A stretch of 64,000 nt of DNA, from the NCBI RefSeq assembly GCF_020026455.1, contig NZ_JAHHQJ010000003.1, forward strand, positions 156,572 through 220,571, given 5' to 3'. Origin of the DNA: Alistipes sp. Its GTDB lineage: Bacteria > Bacteroidota > Bacteroidia > Bacteroidales > Rikenellaceae. Of the stretch, positions 16,438 to 26,598 are shown in pieces. Both the position numbers and the translations under genes were made by a program. Position 1 is the first letter of the stretch; each line of letters opens with the position of its first letter. Under the pieces are notes generated by a model, which worked only from the letters and a program-made list of their open reading frames with translations, was not told the DNA's origin and ran no database searches.

Positions 16438-19400
16438 ATGACTGAACCTAAACTCATCGCATGGATGCCCCATTCGATGGCATCGCATTCCCCCGTTCCG
16501 GCCCGGCGGCAAAAGGCCGGTGGGGTGCAGCTCCTGTGGCGCTGCGTGTGGCTCCTGCTTACAACAGTGCTGCTCTACCCGACCGGCGCATTTGGCCAAA
16601 ACACGAAAAAAATCACAGGAACCGTCTCCGACGACACCGGAACGCCGCTTATCGGCGCCACGGTTCAAGTGGTCGGCACCACCGTGGGAACCGCCACGGA
16701 CCTCAACGGCGCCTATCAGCTCGACGTCCCGACGACTGCAGCACAACTAATCGTCTCCTATGTTGGATATGTCACGCAGACGGTTGATATCACCGCCGAT
16801 GTCATGAACATCACACTCCGCACCGATGCTCAGAGTGTCGAGGAGGTTGTGGTAATCGGTTACGGTGTCCGTAAAAAGAACGACCTGACCGGTTCGGTGG
16901 CCTCGGTCAGCGAGAAGGATTTCAACAAAGGTATGATCTCTTCGCCCGAAGCGCTGGTCAACGGCAAGATCGCCGGTGTGCAGATCGTCAACGGCGGCGG
17001 TTCACCGACGGCCGGATCGACCATCCGCATCCGCGGCGGTGCCTCGCTGAACGCGTCGAACGACCCGCTGATCGTACTCGACGGCGTACCGATGGAGGTG
17101 GGCGGCTCGGTCTCCGGGAGCGGCAACTTCCTGAGCCTGATCAACCCCAACGACATTGAGAGCATGACGGTGCTGAAGGATGCCTCTTCGACGGCCATCT
17201 ACGGATCGCGTGCCTCGAACGGCGTCATCATCATCACGACGAAGAAGGGCTCGGGTGACGGCCTGAAGCTCTCGTTCCAGACGACGAACTCCCTCTCCAC
17301 GAAGACCCGCACGGCCGACATGCTCTCGACCGACGAATTCATCTCCATCGTGAACCAGTACGGCACCGACCGGCAGAAATCGCTGCTGGGAACAGCCCGC
17401 ACCGACTGGAACGACGAGATCTACCAACTGGCCTTCGGTACGGACAACAACCTCAGCCTGTCGGGACGCGCGGCCAAGTGGCTACCCTTCCGCATTTCGG
17501 CCGGAGCCTATTATCAGGACGGTATTCTCAAGACCGACAACGCCCGCCGATTCACGGGCAACCTAAACCTCAGTCCGACCTTTTTCCAGAACGACCTCCG
17601 GTTCAACATCAGTCTCAAGGGAGCCTATTCCAAGAATCGTTTCGCCGACACCTCAGCCATCTGGGGAGGTGCGACGCTCAATCCGACGATCCCCGTCTAT
17701 TCGGGCAGCGACGCCTTCGGCGGCTACACCGAGGCGGTCGACAACAACGGCGCACCCGTCACGGGTGCCCTAGTCAACGCCGTAGGACGGTTGAATCAAC
17801 ACGAATCCACGTCGGATGTCTACCGCGTGGTCGGGAACGTCGATATCGACTGGAACGTCCGTTGGGTCAAGGGGCTGCGGCTCCATGCCACCGGAGGTTA
17901 CGACTGGTCGCAGGGCGAGGGGCACATCTACGTGCCGAAGGCGGCCTATGCCTACTATACGACTGGCGGCCGCGATTATGATTATGGCCCGCAGTGCAAC
18001 TACAACCGGCTGCTGACCCTCTATGCCAACTACAACCGCGACATCGAGGCCATCCGTTCGAACATCGACCTGACGGTCGGTTACGACTACCAGTTCTGGA
18101 AGTACACGACGCCGTTCTACGCCGAACTCAACGTCGATGGCGTACAACAATCCTCGACGGCGGCCACCGACCAGCGGCATGCCTTGATCTCCTACTACGG
18201 ACGTATGAACTACACCCTGATGGATCGCTATCTGCTGACGGTCACCATGCGCCGCGACGGTTCATCGCGCTTCTCGAAGGATAATCGCTGGGGCACCTTC
18301 CCCTCCGTAGCCCTAGCCTGGCGCATCTCGAAGGAGGAGTTCTTCGCACCGCTGCGCCGGGTGGTCAACGACCTGAAACTCCGCATATCATACGGCGTGA
18401 CGGGTCAGCAGGACGGCATCACGAACTACGGCTACATCCCTGTCTACACGCCAGGACTCGACGGTGCCCAATACCAGTTCGGCGGAAGCCCCGTCTATAC
18501 CTACCGTCCCGAAGCCTATAACCCCGAGTTGAAGTGGGAGACGACCAAGGCATGGAACTACGGCCTCGATCTGGCTCTGCATGACAACCGGATCACCTTC
18601 TCGGCGGACTACTATACGCGCAAGACTGAAAACCTTCTGGCGACAGTTCCCGTTCCGGCGGGCACGAACTTCGACAAGCTACTGCTCGAAAACGTGGGCA
18701 ACGTCGACTCCCAAGGCATCGAACTCTCCCTCACGGCCCATATCCTCAATACGAAGGACTGGAGTTGGACGGCCAGCGCCAACGCCTCCTGGCAACAGAT
18801 TCGAATCCGCAACCTCACTCTGACGCCCGGAGCTCCGAGCCCCGATACGGAGGTCGGACCGTGGATCGACGCCTACCAGATGCAGGTCTTCTCGACGGAT
18901 TACGCCCCCTACTCGTTCTACCTCTACAAGCAACTCTACGACCCCGAAACGGGGCGCCCGATCGAAGGTATGTACGCCGATTTGGACGGTAACGGAGAGA
19001 TCACGACCAACGACCGTTACCACTGCCACTCACCGGCTCCGGACTGGATCCTCGGATTCTCGACTTCGGTACGGTACCGCAACTGGGCCCTCTCAACCTC
19101 ACTGCGCGCCAACCTCGGCGGATATATCTTCAACAGCATGGCGATGAACACGGGAGCCTGGGAAACGATGAGCTACAACGACTACCAGTTGAACAACCTC
19201 AACCGCAGTTTCCTCGACACACGCTTCACCAAGCGCCAGTATCAGAGCGACTACTATCTGGAGAACGCCTCGTTCCTGAAGATGGACAACTTGCAGCTGA
19301 CCTACGACTTCGGAAAGGTATGCAAGCATCTCAACCTGCAGATCTCGGCCATAGTGCAGAATGTCTTCACGCTGACCAACTATTCGGGCGTCGATCCCGA

Positions 19401-19476
19401 GACGGCCAACGGCGTAGACTCCTCGGTTTATCCCCGACCGCGCATCTATTCGCTGACAATCGGTCTTAACTTCTAA
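16438..19476 (+). CDS. SusC-like TonB-dependent transporter, PUL1
   Basis: Outer-membrane barrel importing oligosaccharides together with its SusD lid. The 1012-residue product has an N-terminal CarboxypepD_reg-like domain (about 55-135, KITGTVSDDTGTPLIGATV), a TonB box-like EEVVVIGYG near 138-146, a plug domain with LNASNDPLIVLDGVPM and IYGSRASNGVIIITTKKG, then the beta-barrel ending RIYSLTIGLNF. The N terminus is unusually long before the hydrophobic core of the signal peptide (LLWRCVWLLLTTVLL); starts at internal Met10 or Met14 are possible. susD follows after 10 bases. Confidence 0.95.
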   Translation: MTEPKLIAWMPHSMASHSPVPARRQKAGGVQLLWRCVWLLLTTVLLYPTGAFGQNTKKITGTVSDDTGTPLIGATVQVVGTTVGTATDLNGAYQLDVPTTAAQLIVSYVGYVTQTVDITADVMNITLRTDAQSVEEVVVIGYGVRKKNDLTGSVASVSEKDFNKGMISSPEALVNGKIAGVQIVNGGGSPTAGSTIRIRGGASLNASNDPLIVLDGVPMEVGGSVSGSGNFLSLINPNDIESMTVLKDASSTAIYGSRASNGVIIITTKKGSGDGLKLSFQTTNSLSTKTRTADMLSTDEFISIVNQYGTDRQKSLLGTARTDWNDEIYQLAFGTDNNLSLSGRAAKWLPFRISAGAYYQDGILKTDNARRFTGNLNLSPTFFQNDLRFNISLKGAYSKNRFADTSAIWGGATLNPTIPVYSGSDAFGGYTEAVDNNGAPVTGALVNAVGRLNQHESTSDVYRVVGNVDIDWNVRWVKGLRLHATGGYDWSQGEGHIYVPKAAYAYYTTGGRDYDYGPQCNYNRLLTLYANYNRDIEAIRSNIDLTVGYDYQFWKYTTPFYAELNVDGVQQSSTAATDQRHALISYYGRMNYTLMDRYLLTVTMRRDGSSRFSKDNRWGTFPSVALAWRISKEEFFAPLRRVVNDLKLRISYGVTGQQDGITNYGYIPVYTPGLDGAQYQFGGSPVYTYRPEAYNPELKWETTKAWNYGLDLALHDNRITFSADYYTRKTENLLATVPVPAGTNFDKLLLENVGNVDSQGIELSLTAHILNTKDWSWTASANASWQQIRIRNLTLTPGAPSPDTEVGPWIDAYQMQVFSTDYAPYSFYLYKQLYDPETGRPIEGMYADLDGNGEITTNDRYHCHSPAPDWILGFSTSVRYRNWALSTSLRANLGGYIFNSMAMNTGAWETMSYNDYQLNNLNRSFLDTRFTKRQYQSDYYLENASFLKMDNLQLTYDFGKVCKHLNLQISAIVQNVFTLTNYSGVDPETANGVDSSVYPRPRIYSLTIGLNF

Positions 19477-19486
19477 ACCTACAACC

Positions 19487-21100
19487 ATGAAAATTCGAAC
19501 CATTCTATATACCGCACTTTTCGGGCTGGGGCTGCTGACCGCATCCTGTGTCGGCGACCTCGACCAGATGCCCACGACCGAAACCACCTCCTCGGAGGTC
19601 TACACACTAGCCTCTAACTACCGGATGGTGCTGGCGAAGATCTACGCCTCATACGTCCTTGCCGGGCAGGGTCAGAGCGGAGCCAACGGTGATCTGACGA
19701 CGATTAACGGGCAGGATTTCTCGCGCTGCTACTTCAACCTACAGGAGGCCGCTACGGACGAGGTGGCCAACACGTGGCTCTCGGGCAACAACCTCTCGGA
19801 CCTGACCTACATAAGTTGGAGCAAGAAGGATGCTTGGGTGTCGGACTCCTACTACTGGCTTTACTTCAACATTTCGCTCTGCAACGAGTTCCTGCGCCAC
19901 TGTACGGAGGGCGAAATCGCCCGTTTCGAGGCTTCGGAGCAGGCCGAGATCCGCACCTATCGCGCCGAGGCGCGCTTCATGCGCGCCCTGAGCTACTGGA
20001 TGGTACTAGACCTCTACCACCAGGGCCCCAAGGTCGATGAGAATACGCCCGTTAGCGGCTACATCCCCGAAGCGTTCGACGGTACGGGGCTGTTCGACTT
20101 CATCAAGTCGGAGTTGACCACCCTTGTCGACGACGCCTCGGGGCAGGCCCTCCCCGACACGAATGAATACGGCCGGGCCAGCAAGCCCGTTGCCTGGGCG
20201 CTTTTGGCGCGCCTCTACCTCAACAGCGCCGTCTACCGCGGGAACGTCGTCGTGCAATACTACACGGATTGCATATCGGCCTGTCAACAGATTATCGGCA
20301 ATTCGGCCTTCTACCTGGAGCCGGACTATACAATGCTCTTCAATGCCGACAACCATAAGCGGAGCCACGAAATTCTCTTTGCCATGGTATGCGACGCCAC
20401 AACCTCTGTAACGTGGGGCGGCGGCACCTACCTCGTCTGCGGGTCGTGCGGAAACTCCAGTTCACAGGATCCCGCAAAATACGGACTTTCGAGCGGCTGG
20501 GGCATGTTCCGGGCGCGGGGTGAGATCGTCGAGAAGTTCGGCGACGTGGCAGCGACGGCAGACAGCCGGGCGCTGTTCCACACCGACGGGCAGACCCAAT
20601 ACTTCACAGGAGCCATCGACAACCAAGCCGAGGGCTACTTCTTCGAGAAATTCACCAACCTGACCGACGAGGGCAAGGCGGCTTCGAACTCCGCGGCCAC
20701 GGGCTGTTCGACAGACTACCCACTGTTCCGACTGGCGGACGTCTACCTGATGGCTGCCGAGGCTTGCCTCCGCGGCGGCACGGGGCTGTCACGCAGCGAA
20801 GCGCTGGATCTTGTCAACCAGGTGCGTCTGCGCGCCTACCGGCAGGACGAGAGCGGCAAGATCACCGACGCCGACCTGACGCTCGATTTTCTACTCGACG
20901 AACGGGGTCGCGAGCTCTATCTCGAATCGGTGCGCCGCACCGACTTGATCCGTTTCGACCGCTTCACGACAGACAGCTACCTCTGGCAGTGGAAGGGCGG
21001 CGCGCTGGACGGACGCGCGGTCAACGCCCGCTACAACATCTACCCGATCCCCGACACGGATCTTACGGCCAACCCCAACCTTTCGAACCCGCTTTATTAG
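19487..21100 (+). CDS. SusD-like glycan-binding lipoprotein, PUL1
   Basis: Surface lipoprotein that caps the SusC barrel and binds incoming oligosaccharides. The 537-residue product has a signal peptide with lipobox TASC (Cys21), the RagB/SusD helical core with TPR-like segments (ARFMRALSYWMVLDLY near 165-180), and the C-terminal SusD signature region (FRLADVYLMAAEACLRGG; LDERGRELYLESVRRTDLIRF). It lies between susC and the binding-protein gene in one operon. Confidence 0.94.
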   Translation: MKIRTILYTALFGLGLLTASCVGDLDQMPTTETTSSEVYTLASNYRMVLAKIYASYVLAGQGQSGANGDLTTINGQDFSRCYFNLQEAATDEVANTWLSGNNLSDLTYISWSKKDAWVSDSYYWLYFNISLCNEFLRHCTEGEIARFEASEQAEIRTYRAEARFMRALSYWMVLDLYHQGPKVDENTPVSGYIPEAFDGTGLFDFIKSELTTLVDDASGQALPDTNEYGRASKPVAWALLARLYLNSAVYRGNVVVQYYTDCISACQQIIGNSAFYLEPDYTMLFNADNHKRSHEILFAMVCDATTSVTWGGGTYLVCGSCGNSSSQDPAKYGLSSGWGMFRARGEIVEKFGDVAATADSRALFHTDGQTQYFTGAIDNQAEGYFFEKFTNLTDEGKAASNSAATGCSTDYPLFRLADVYLMAAEACLRGGTGLSRSEALDLVNQVRLRAYRQDESGKITDADLTLDFLLDERGRELYLESVRRTDLIRFDRFTTDSYLWQWKGGALDGRAVNARYNIYPIPDTDLTANPNLSNPLY

Positions 21101-21108
21101 AATCGCCC

Positions 21109-22824
21109 ATGAAAAACATATTTCAATCCATCCTCAGCCGGAGTCTACTCTGCGCGGCGCTTTTGGGAGTTGCCTCCTGCGCAAGCGAAATCGATCCGGT
21201 CTACATCGAACCGACGGACGACATCACGCTCGGCGGCGGATCACACGATATCACACTGAAGCCCGACACGCCGAACGCCCTTGTCCTAACCCTCTACTGG
21301 AGCGGCGACGGGCAGATCTCGTTGAGCGATCCGCAGCTGCAGGCCCCCGTGAACTACGCCGAACAGACCATCGAACTGGCGAGCGACGCCGAGTTTGTCA
21401 ATAAGCTCGAAATCACGCTCGACAAGGAGGCCCGTTCGTACCAGTTCCTCAACGAAGATCTGAACACGCTGCTCGGTCGGTTGGGATACGAGGCCGACCG
21501 GATGGCACCTCTCTATATCCGGCTCCGGTCGGTGTTGGGCGCCAACATCGCTCCGACCTACTCCAACGTATTGGAGATCAACGTGCAGATCTATATCATC
21601 AGTCTGACACTCGGCACCGTACTGGACCGCAACTGGAGCGAGACCTCGATGCGTCTGGCATCGCCCGAGGAGAACGGCATCTATACGGGCTTCATGGGCG
21701 TCGCCGGATGGGAGAACTGGTGGTTCCGCGAGGCGAACAACACCGTGTGGGGCAACCTCGGCGAGGACGGCAAGACCTTTTACGCCTCATCGGACGACAG
21801 CCACTGGAACTTCTATTTCCCGGGACTCGCAGGATGCTACTACACGACCCTCAATACGGTGGAGGGATGGTGGAGCGGACTCCATATCGACCAACTGACC
21901 GTTGCGGGCGACCTCTCAGGTGAGATGGAATTCAATCGCAAGACCCTGCAGTGGACACTTCCCGTAAACCTCCCGACCGCAGCGACCGTCAACATCACGA
22001 TTTCGGGACAAGGTAGCCTCTACAACCGTGAAACGACCGACATGGGACCGGCCATCGCACAAAATGTCGCCTTCGGCGGTGCGAGCAACGACCTGCAGTT
22101 CAGCGAAACGGGGTCCACAATCAGCGTCGAGGTTCCGGCCGGCGAAAATGCCCTCATTCTCGACCTCTCCAACCCGCTGTGCTGGACGCTCACGACCGGC
22201 GAGGCGACGGAGGAGCCCGAAGTGGCCACCTTGCTTTACGTCTCGGGGCTCGTCACCTGGGGCAGTGTGCCCGACGAGTATCTGACGCTCTACGACGAAC
22301 CGTCGCTGAGCTACGGCGGAGCGCACTGGATCGACTCCGAATGGGGCTACCGAGTCTATTCCACCCAGGAATGGGACCTCGCCTACCACGCCGGAGCCGG
22401 ATCTACCGGTCTTGCGGGCACGCTAATGCTGGCCGAATCCAACGCGAACATTCCGGCTCCCGAGGCAGGTCTGTATATTCTGGATTTCAGCATGAAGAAC
22501 CTGACCTATACCCTGACAGCCGTCAAATCGGTGACCGTCACCGGACTGAACGACGACTGGTCGGAGCACGAAATGACGCAATCCACCGAGAATCCCGAGG
22601 TCTTTGTCGGGGAGTTTGTCAAGAAGAAGGAGGCCCCGTGGGGCGTGAAGGTACTGATCAACCACGACTGGGGACTCTTCTTTGGAGGCGGCAGTGGCAC
22701 CCTGCGTCTGGGACACTCGGATGCCACGAACGGCTTCGACGGCGACAACGACTTTGAGATCGGCCAGACCTACCTTCTGACCGTCGACCTCGGGAAACAG
22801 ACCTATGCCTATACGCTCAAATAA
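21109..22824 (+). CDS. Surface glycan-binding lipoprotein (SusE-position), PUL1
   Basis: A 571-residue lipoprotein (lipobox VASC, Cys24) at the SusE position between susD and the enzymes. The N-terminal ~140 residues resemble the SusE-type Ig-like domain (TLYWSGDGQISLS; tyr-rich strands). Three further beta-rich repeats follow, each with an aromatic W-x-E-x-x-M-type strand (NWSETSMRLASPEENGIYTG; DDWSEHEMTQSTENPEVF), likely carbohydrate-binding. By analogy it holds galactan at the cell surface. The frame is open upstream inside susD, but the ATG at 21109, eight bases after the susD stop, gives the signal peptide. Confidence 0.85.
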   Translation: MKNIFQSILSRSLLCAALLGVASCASEIDPVYIEPTDDITLGGGSHDITLKPDTPNALVLTLYWSGDGQISLSDPQLQAPVNYAEQTIELASDAEFVNKLEITLDKEARSYQFLNEDLNTLLGRLGYEADRMAPLYIRLRSVLGANIAPTYSNVLEINVQIYIISLTLGTVLDRNWSETSMRLASPEENGIYTGFMGVAGWENWWFREANNTVWGNLGEDGKTFYASSDDSHWNFYFPGLAGCYYTTLNTVEGWWSGLHIDQLTVAGDLSGEMEFNRKTLQWTLPVNLPTAATVNITISGQGSLYNRETTDMGPAIAQNVAFGGASNDLQFSETGSTISVEVPAGENALILDLSNPLCWTLTTGEATEEPEVATLLYVSGLVTWGSVPDEYLTLYDEPSLSYGGAHWIDSEWGYRVYSTQEWDLAYHAGAGSTGLAGTLMLAESNANIPAPEAGLYILDFSMKNLTYTLTAVKSVTVTGLNDDWSEHEMTQSTENPEVFVGEFVKKKEAPWGVKVLINHDWGLFFGGGSGTLRLGHSDATNGFDGDNDFEIGQTYLLTVDLGKQTYAYTLK

Positions 22825-22835
22825 CCGCATAACCC

Positions 22836-23894
22836 ATGAAAATGACAACCATAACATCCATTCTGTTCTGCTCGGCACTGCTGGGCGCATCCTGCGCGGA
22901 GGAGGGTCCCGTGACCAATCCGCGCCAAGAGGAGATCATTATTCCCGAAAAAGAGACCGGCTTTGCCTGCGGGGCCGACGTGAGTTGGCTGACGCAGATG
23001 GAGTCCGAAGGGCTGAAATTCTACAGGCCAGGCGAGAACCGCGAGGAGATGGAGTGCATGCAGTTGCTGCACGACTGCTGCGGCGTCAACGCCATCCGTC
23101 TGCGCGTGTGGGTCAATCCAGCCGAAGGCTGGTGCGGGGTGGCCGACGTGGTGGTGAAGGCCCGTCGTGCCGAACGGCTGGGACTGCGCACGATGATCGA
23201 TTTCCACCTCTCCGACACCTGGGCCGATCCCGGCCACCAGCAGATCCCCGCCGCATGGAGCAGCTTCGCGCTCGAAGAGCTTTGCGAAGCCGTCGCCGCC
23301 CATGTCTCCACGACGTTGAAGGCCCTCTCGGCCGCCGGCGTCACCCCCGAGTGGGTGCAGATCGGCAACGAAACGACGCCGGGAATGCTGCTCCCGATGG
23401 GTTCGGTCGAGGCTCCCGACCAGCTTGTGGCGCTGAACAATGCCGGATACGACGCCGTCAAGGAGGTTTACCCCGATGCACAGGTGATCGTGCATCTCGA
23501 CGGCGGCAACGACCAGTGGCGTTACGACCGGATGTTCGGCATTCTGGAGAACTACGGCGGGCGCTACGACATGATCGGCATGTCGGTCTATCCCTACTGG
23601 GCGGAGCAGGCCGGGGAAACGGGCGGCTGGGAAAAGGTCGCCGACGACTGCCTGGCGAACATCGAGCACCTGCGGAAGACCTACGGCAAACCGGTCATGA
23701 TCTGCGAGATCGGTATGCCCCACGACCAGGCCGAGGCGTGCAGGCTGCTCATCAAGAAGATGATGGCGGCCGACGTCGAAGGTATCTTCTACTGGGAGCC
23801 CGAGGCCCCGGCCGGTTACAACGGCGGATATAACATGGGCTGTTTCGACAACGGAGTCCCGACAGTAGCACTCGATGCCTTCAAAGTTCAATAA
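22836..23894 (+). CDS. GH53 endo-beta-1,4-galactanase lipoprotein
   Basis: Retaining enzyme that cleaves internal beta-1,4-galactosyl links of pectic galactan. The 352-residue product has a lipobox (GASC, Cys20), so it is probably at the cell surface. The family signature GADVSWLTQME opens the TIM barrel (about residue 46), followed by NAIRLRVWVNP. The acid/base is Glu179 in WVQIGNET and the nucleophile Glu291 in MICEIGM. Length and motifs fit GH53 well. It starts 11 bases after the binding-protein gene and is followed two bases later by the GH2 gene. Confidence 0.93.
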   Translation: MKMTTITSILFCSALLGASCAEEGPVTNPRQEEIIIPEKETGFACGADVSWLTQMESEGLKFYRPGENREEMECMQLLHDCCGVNAIRLRVWVNPAEGWCGVADVVVKARRAERLGLRTMIDFHLSDTWADPGHQQIPAAWSSFALEELCEAVAAHVSTTLKALSAAGVTPEWVQIGNETTPGMLLPMGSVEAPDQLVALNNAGYDAVKEVYPDAQVIVHLDGGNDQWRYDRMFGILENYGGRYDMIGMSVYPYWAEQAGETGGWEKVADDCLANIEHLRKTYGKPVMICEIGMPHDQAEACRLLIKKMMAADVEGIFYWEPEAPAGYNGGYNMGCFDNGVPTVALDAFKVQ

Positions 23895-23896
23895 CA

Positions 23897-26344
23897 ATGA
23901 TAAGACGTATATTCTTTCTGTGTACGGTCATGGCTTTTCCAGGAGCCATGACCGCTGCCCGCGCCGCATCACCGCGCTCGGCCGTTACACTCCACGACGG
24001 ATGGGAGTTTACCCGAGGTGAAGCCTCGGCCGAGAAGTCGTGGCAATCGGTCCGGATTCCGCACGACTGGGCCATCTACGGTCCCTTCTCGCGGGACAAC
24101 GACCTGCAGGAGGTGGCCGTCGAACAGAACGGCGAACAGGTTGCCACCATCAAGACCGGCCGCACGGGAGGTCTTCCCTTCCTCGGCAAAGGCTGCTACC
24201 GCACGACGATCTCGATTCCCGACACCACCGACCGGAGCCACGTGCTGCTCTTCGACGGGGCGATGAGCAATGCCCGCGTGCGGGTGAACGGCCGCGAAAT
24301 CGCCTACTGGCCCTACGGCTACAACTCGTTCGTCGCCGACATGACTTCGGTGGCCGTACCCGGTGAAAACCGGATCGAAGTGTCGCTCGAAAACTTCGAA
24401 AAGGCTTCGCGCTGGTATCCCGGGGCGGGTCTCTACCGCAACGTGCATCTGATCTCCACGAACAAGGTCCATATTCCGGTCTGGGGGACCCACATCACCA
24501 CCCCCTCGGTCCATGACGATTACGCCAGCGTCGCGCTGGAGATCGAGGTTGAGGGACTTGCGAAGCATCAGAGCATCGATCTGGTCACCGACCTTCTCGA
24601 TGCCGCAGGCAACACGGTCGCCACGGCCCGCAACCGCTATGTCTACCGCGGCCAGACCTTCACGCAGCACTTTCTGGTGAACGATCCGCAATTGTGGTCG
24701 CCCGACACCCCGGTTCTCTACACGGCCCGCACGCAGATCAAACGCGACGGAGAGGTACTCGACGAGTACGCCACGCGCTTCGGCATCCGCACGCTGGAGT
24801 ACGTTCCCGAGAAGGGCTTCTTCCTGAACGGCCAACCGAGGAAATTCAAGGGCGTCTGCATCCACCACGACCTGGGGCCGCTGGGAGCAGCCGTCAACCG
24901 CTCGGCGATCCGTTACCAGATCGAGCTATTGAAGGAGATGGGCGCCAACGCCATCCGCACGGCCCACAACATGCCGGCCCCCGAGCTGGTCGAGCTGTGC
25001 GACGAGATGGGCATGATGCTGATGGTCGAGCCCTTCGACGACTGGGGATTCCGCCCCAAGTCACCCAACGGATACGGACGCTTTTTTGCGGAGTGGGCCG
25101 AACGCGACATGACGAACATGATCCGGGCCTACCGCAACGCACCGTCGGTAGTCATGTGGTCGATCGGCAACGAGGTTCCGTCGCAATGGGGCCCGGACGG
25201 GATGGATGAACTGGTGATGCTGCGCGATCTGGCGCACCGCCTCGACCCGACGCGCCCCGTTACCTGCGGCATGGACCAGATCGGCGCCGTACTGGACAAC
25301 GGCTTCGCCGCGGCCCTCGACATCCCGGGATTCAACTACAAGCCGCAATTCTACGACGAAGCCTACGAACGCCTTCCGCAGCGCCAGATCCTCGGCTCGG
25401 AAACCGCCTCGACGGTCTCGTCGCGCGGCATCTACCACTTCCCGGTCACCTTCGCTGAGCACAACGTGGTGCTGCACGACGACCACCAGTCATCGAGCTA
25501 CGACAACGAGACCTGCTCATGGTCCAATACGCCGGACCTCGACTTCTCACGGGACGACGACCACGACTGGGTGCTCGGGCAGTTTGTCTGGACGGGATTC
25601 GACTATCTTGGGGAGCCATCGCCCTACGATACCGATGCCTGGCCGAGCCACAGTTCGCTATTCGGGATCATCGACCTCGCATACCTTCCCAAGGACCGCT
25701 ATTACCTGTACCGTGCGCAGTGGAACGAGCACGAGGAGACGCTCCACGTGCTGCCTCACTGGACCTGGCCGGGCCGCGAGGGCGAGACTACGCCGGTGTT
25801 TGTCTATACCTCCTACCCGAAGGCCGAGTTGTTTGTCAACAGCGAGAGCCAGGGCGTCCGTGAAAAGGCCACGTCGGGCGATCCCGCACAGCGTTACCGG
25901 CTGATGTGGAACGATGTGAAGTACCAACCCGGGGAGATCCGCGTGGTGGCCTACGATACGGAGAACCGGCCTGCCGAGGAGCGAGTTGTCCGCACGGCCG
26001 GGAAGGTCTACCGCCTTGTCGTGACACCCAACCGCCAACGGCTTGTCGCGACGGGCGACGACCTGCTGTATGTGACCGTGGAGGTTGAAGACCGCGACGG
26101 TAACCGGGTTCCGGCCGACACGCGGACGATGACGTTCCGGGTCGAGGGGGCGGGGACCTTTGAGGCCACAGCCAACGGGGATCCGACCTGTACGATGTCG
26201 TTCCGGGAGTCGCGGATGAAATTATTCAGTGGTGCTGCCACGGCGATCGTGCGGTCGGCCCGAACGCCCGGCACGGTACGATTCACCGTCTCGGCCTCGG
26301 GTGTAAAATCCGCGAGCATGGAGATCCCGGTTATTCCCAAGTAA
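23897..26344 (+). CDS. GH2 beta-galactosidase
   Basis: Exo-acting, retaining beta-galactosidase likely completing galactan oligosaccharide breakdown in the periplasm. The 815-residue product has an N-terminal signal peptide (to about residue 24), a sugar-binding jelly-roll domain (~25-185), an Ig-like domain (~190-295), the catalytic TIM barrel (~300-600) and two C-terminal beta domains, the first DUF4982-like. Acid/base is Glu426 in SIGNEVP, nucleophile Glu502 in LGSETAS. Last gene of the PUL1 operon; a terminator follows. GH2 also includes glucuronidases and mannosidases, but next to GH53 a galactosidase is the best reading. Confidence 0.92.
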   Translation: MIRRIFFLCTVMAFPGAMTAARAASPRSAVTLHDGWEFTRGEASAEKSWQSVRIPHDWAIYGPFSRDNDLQEVAVEQNGEQVATIKTGRTGGLPFLGKGCYRTTISIPDTTDRSHVLLFDGAMSNARVRVNGREIAYWPYGYNSFVADMTSVAVPGENRIEVSLENFEKASRWYPGAGLYRNVHLISTNKVHIPVWGTHITTPSVHDDYASVALEIEVEGLAKHQSIDLVTDLLDAAGNTVATARNRYVYRGQTFTQHFLVNDPQLWSPDTPVLYTARTQIKRDGEVLDEYATRFGIRTLEYVPEKGFFLNGQPRKFKGVCIHHDLGPLGAAVNRSAIRYQIELLKEMGANAIRTAHNMPAPELVELCDEMGMMLMVEPFDDWGFRPKSPNGYGRFFAEWAERDMTNMIRAYRNAPSVVMWSIGNEVPSQWGPDGMDELVMLRDLAHRLDPTRPVTCGMDQIGAVLDNGFAAALDIPGFNYKPQFYDEAYERLPQRQILGSETASTVSSRGIYHFPVTFAEHNVVLHDDHQSSSYDNETCSWSNTPDLDFSRDDDHDWVLGQFVWTGFDYLGEPSPYDTDAWPSHSSLFGIIDLAYLPKDRYYLYRAQWNEHEETLHVLPHWTWPGREGETTPVFVYTSYPKAELFVNSESQGVREKATSGDPAQRYRLMWNDVKYQPGEIRVVAYDTENRPAEERVVRTAGKVYRLVVTPNRQRLVATGDDLLYVTVEVEDRDGNRVPADTRTMTFRVEGAGTFEATANGDPTCTMSFRESRMKLFSGAATAIVRSARTPGTVRFTVSASGVKSASMEIPVIPK

Positions 26345-26368
26345 TCATCAAAATCTTCCGACAATCAG

Positions 26369-26404
26369 AATCCCCGGCAGAAATATGCTGCCGGGGGTTC
26401 TTTT
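26369..26404 (+). terminator. Terminator of the PUL1 operon
   Basis: 12-bp stem AATCCCCGGCAG / CTGCCGGGGGTT with a 7-base loop, followed by CTTTT, 25 bases after the GH2 stop. Confidence 0.8.
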
Positions 26405-26598
26405 GACCACAACAGTTGTCCTCCGGGATTTCATAATCACCGAAAAACAATCCAAGTTTCAGAATTTACAACAAATTTCATCTCTTTGCTCTGTAGCAAG
26501 GGAAAATATTGGAATGTAAAATGGCCCTAACAAATCAGTGATCCGGCAACAAAGAATCAGCTACAAAACATTGATATACAGAAGCAAATAACCATAGA
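26405..26598. other. AT-rich end of the island
   Basis: Noncoding, distinctly AT-rich sequence between the PUL1 terminator and the right tRNA-His repeat. No gene or promoter is recognised. Confidence 0.5.

Larger units (their letters stand above)
12438..26344 (+). other. PUL1: beta-1,4-galactan-type utilisation locus
   Basis: Regulator, SusC, SusD, surface binding lipoprotein, GH53 and GH2, all on the plus strand with short gaps from susC onward. The same set is known in pectic-galactan loci of Bacteroides: GH53 endo-galactanase at the surface cuts galactan, SusC/D imports the oligosaccharides, and GH2 releases galactose in the periplasm. The substrate is inferred from the family combination, not tested. 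Confidence 0.8.
11636..26598. mobile_element. Candidate genomic island at tRNA-His carrying PUL1
   Basis: About 15 kb lie between the intact tRNA-His and a second copy of its 3' end. The cargo is a mobilisation-like ORF and a complete galactan-type utilisation locus with its own regulator. AT-rich stretches sit just inside both ends (about 12240-12440 and 26440-26598). No integrase, relaxase or transposase is visible, so it is probably an immobile remnant or an element mobilised in trans. The base composition of the cargo resembles the host, suggesting a related donor. Confidence 0.65.

Noticed and set aside
20764..21108. Extension of the PUL1 binding lipoprotein into susD
   Set aside because: Lies in another frame of susD; the ATG at 21109 gives a clear lipoprotein signal.
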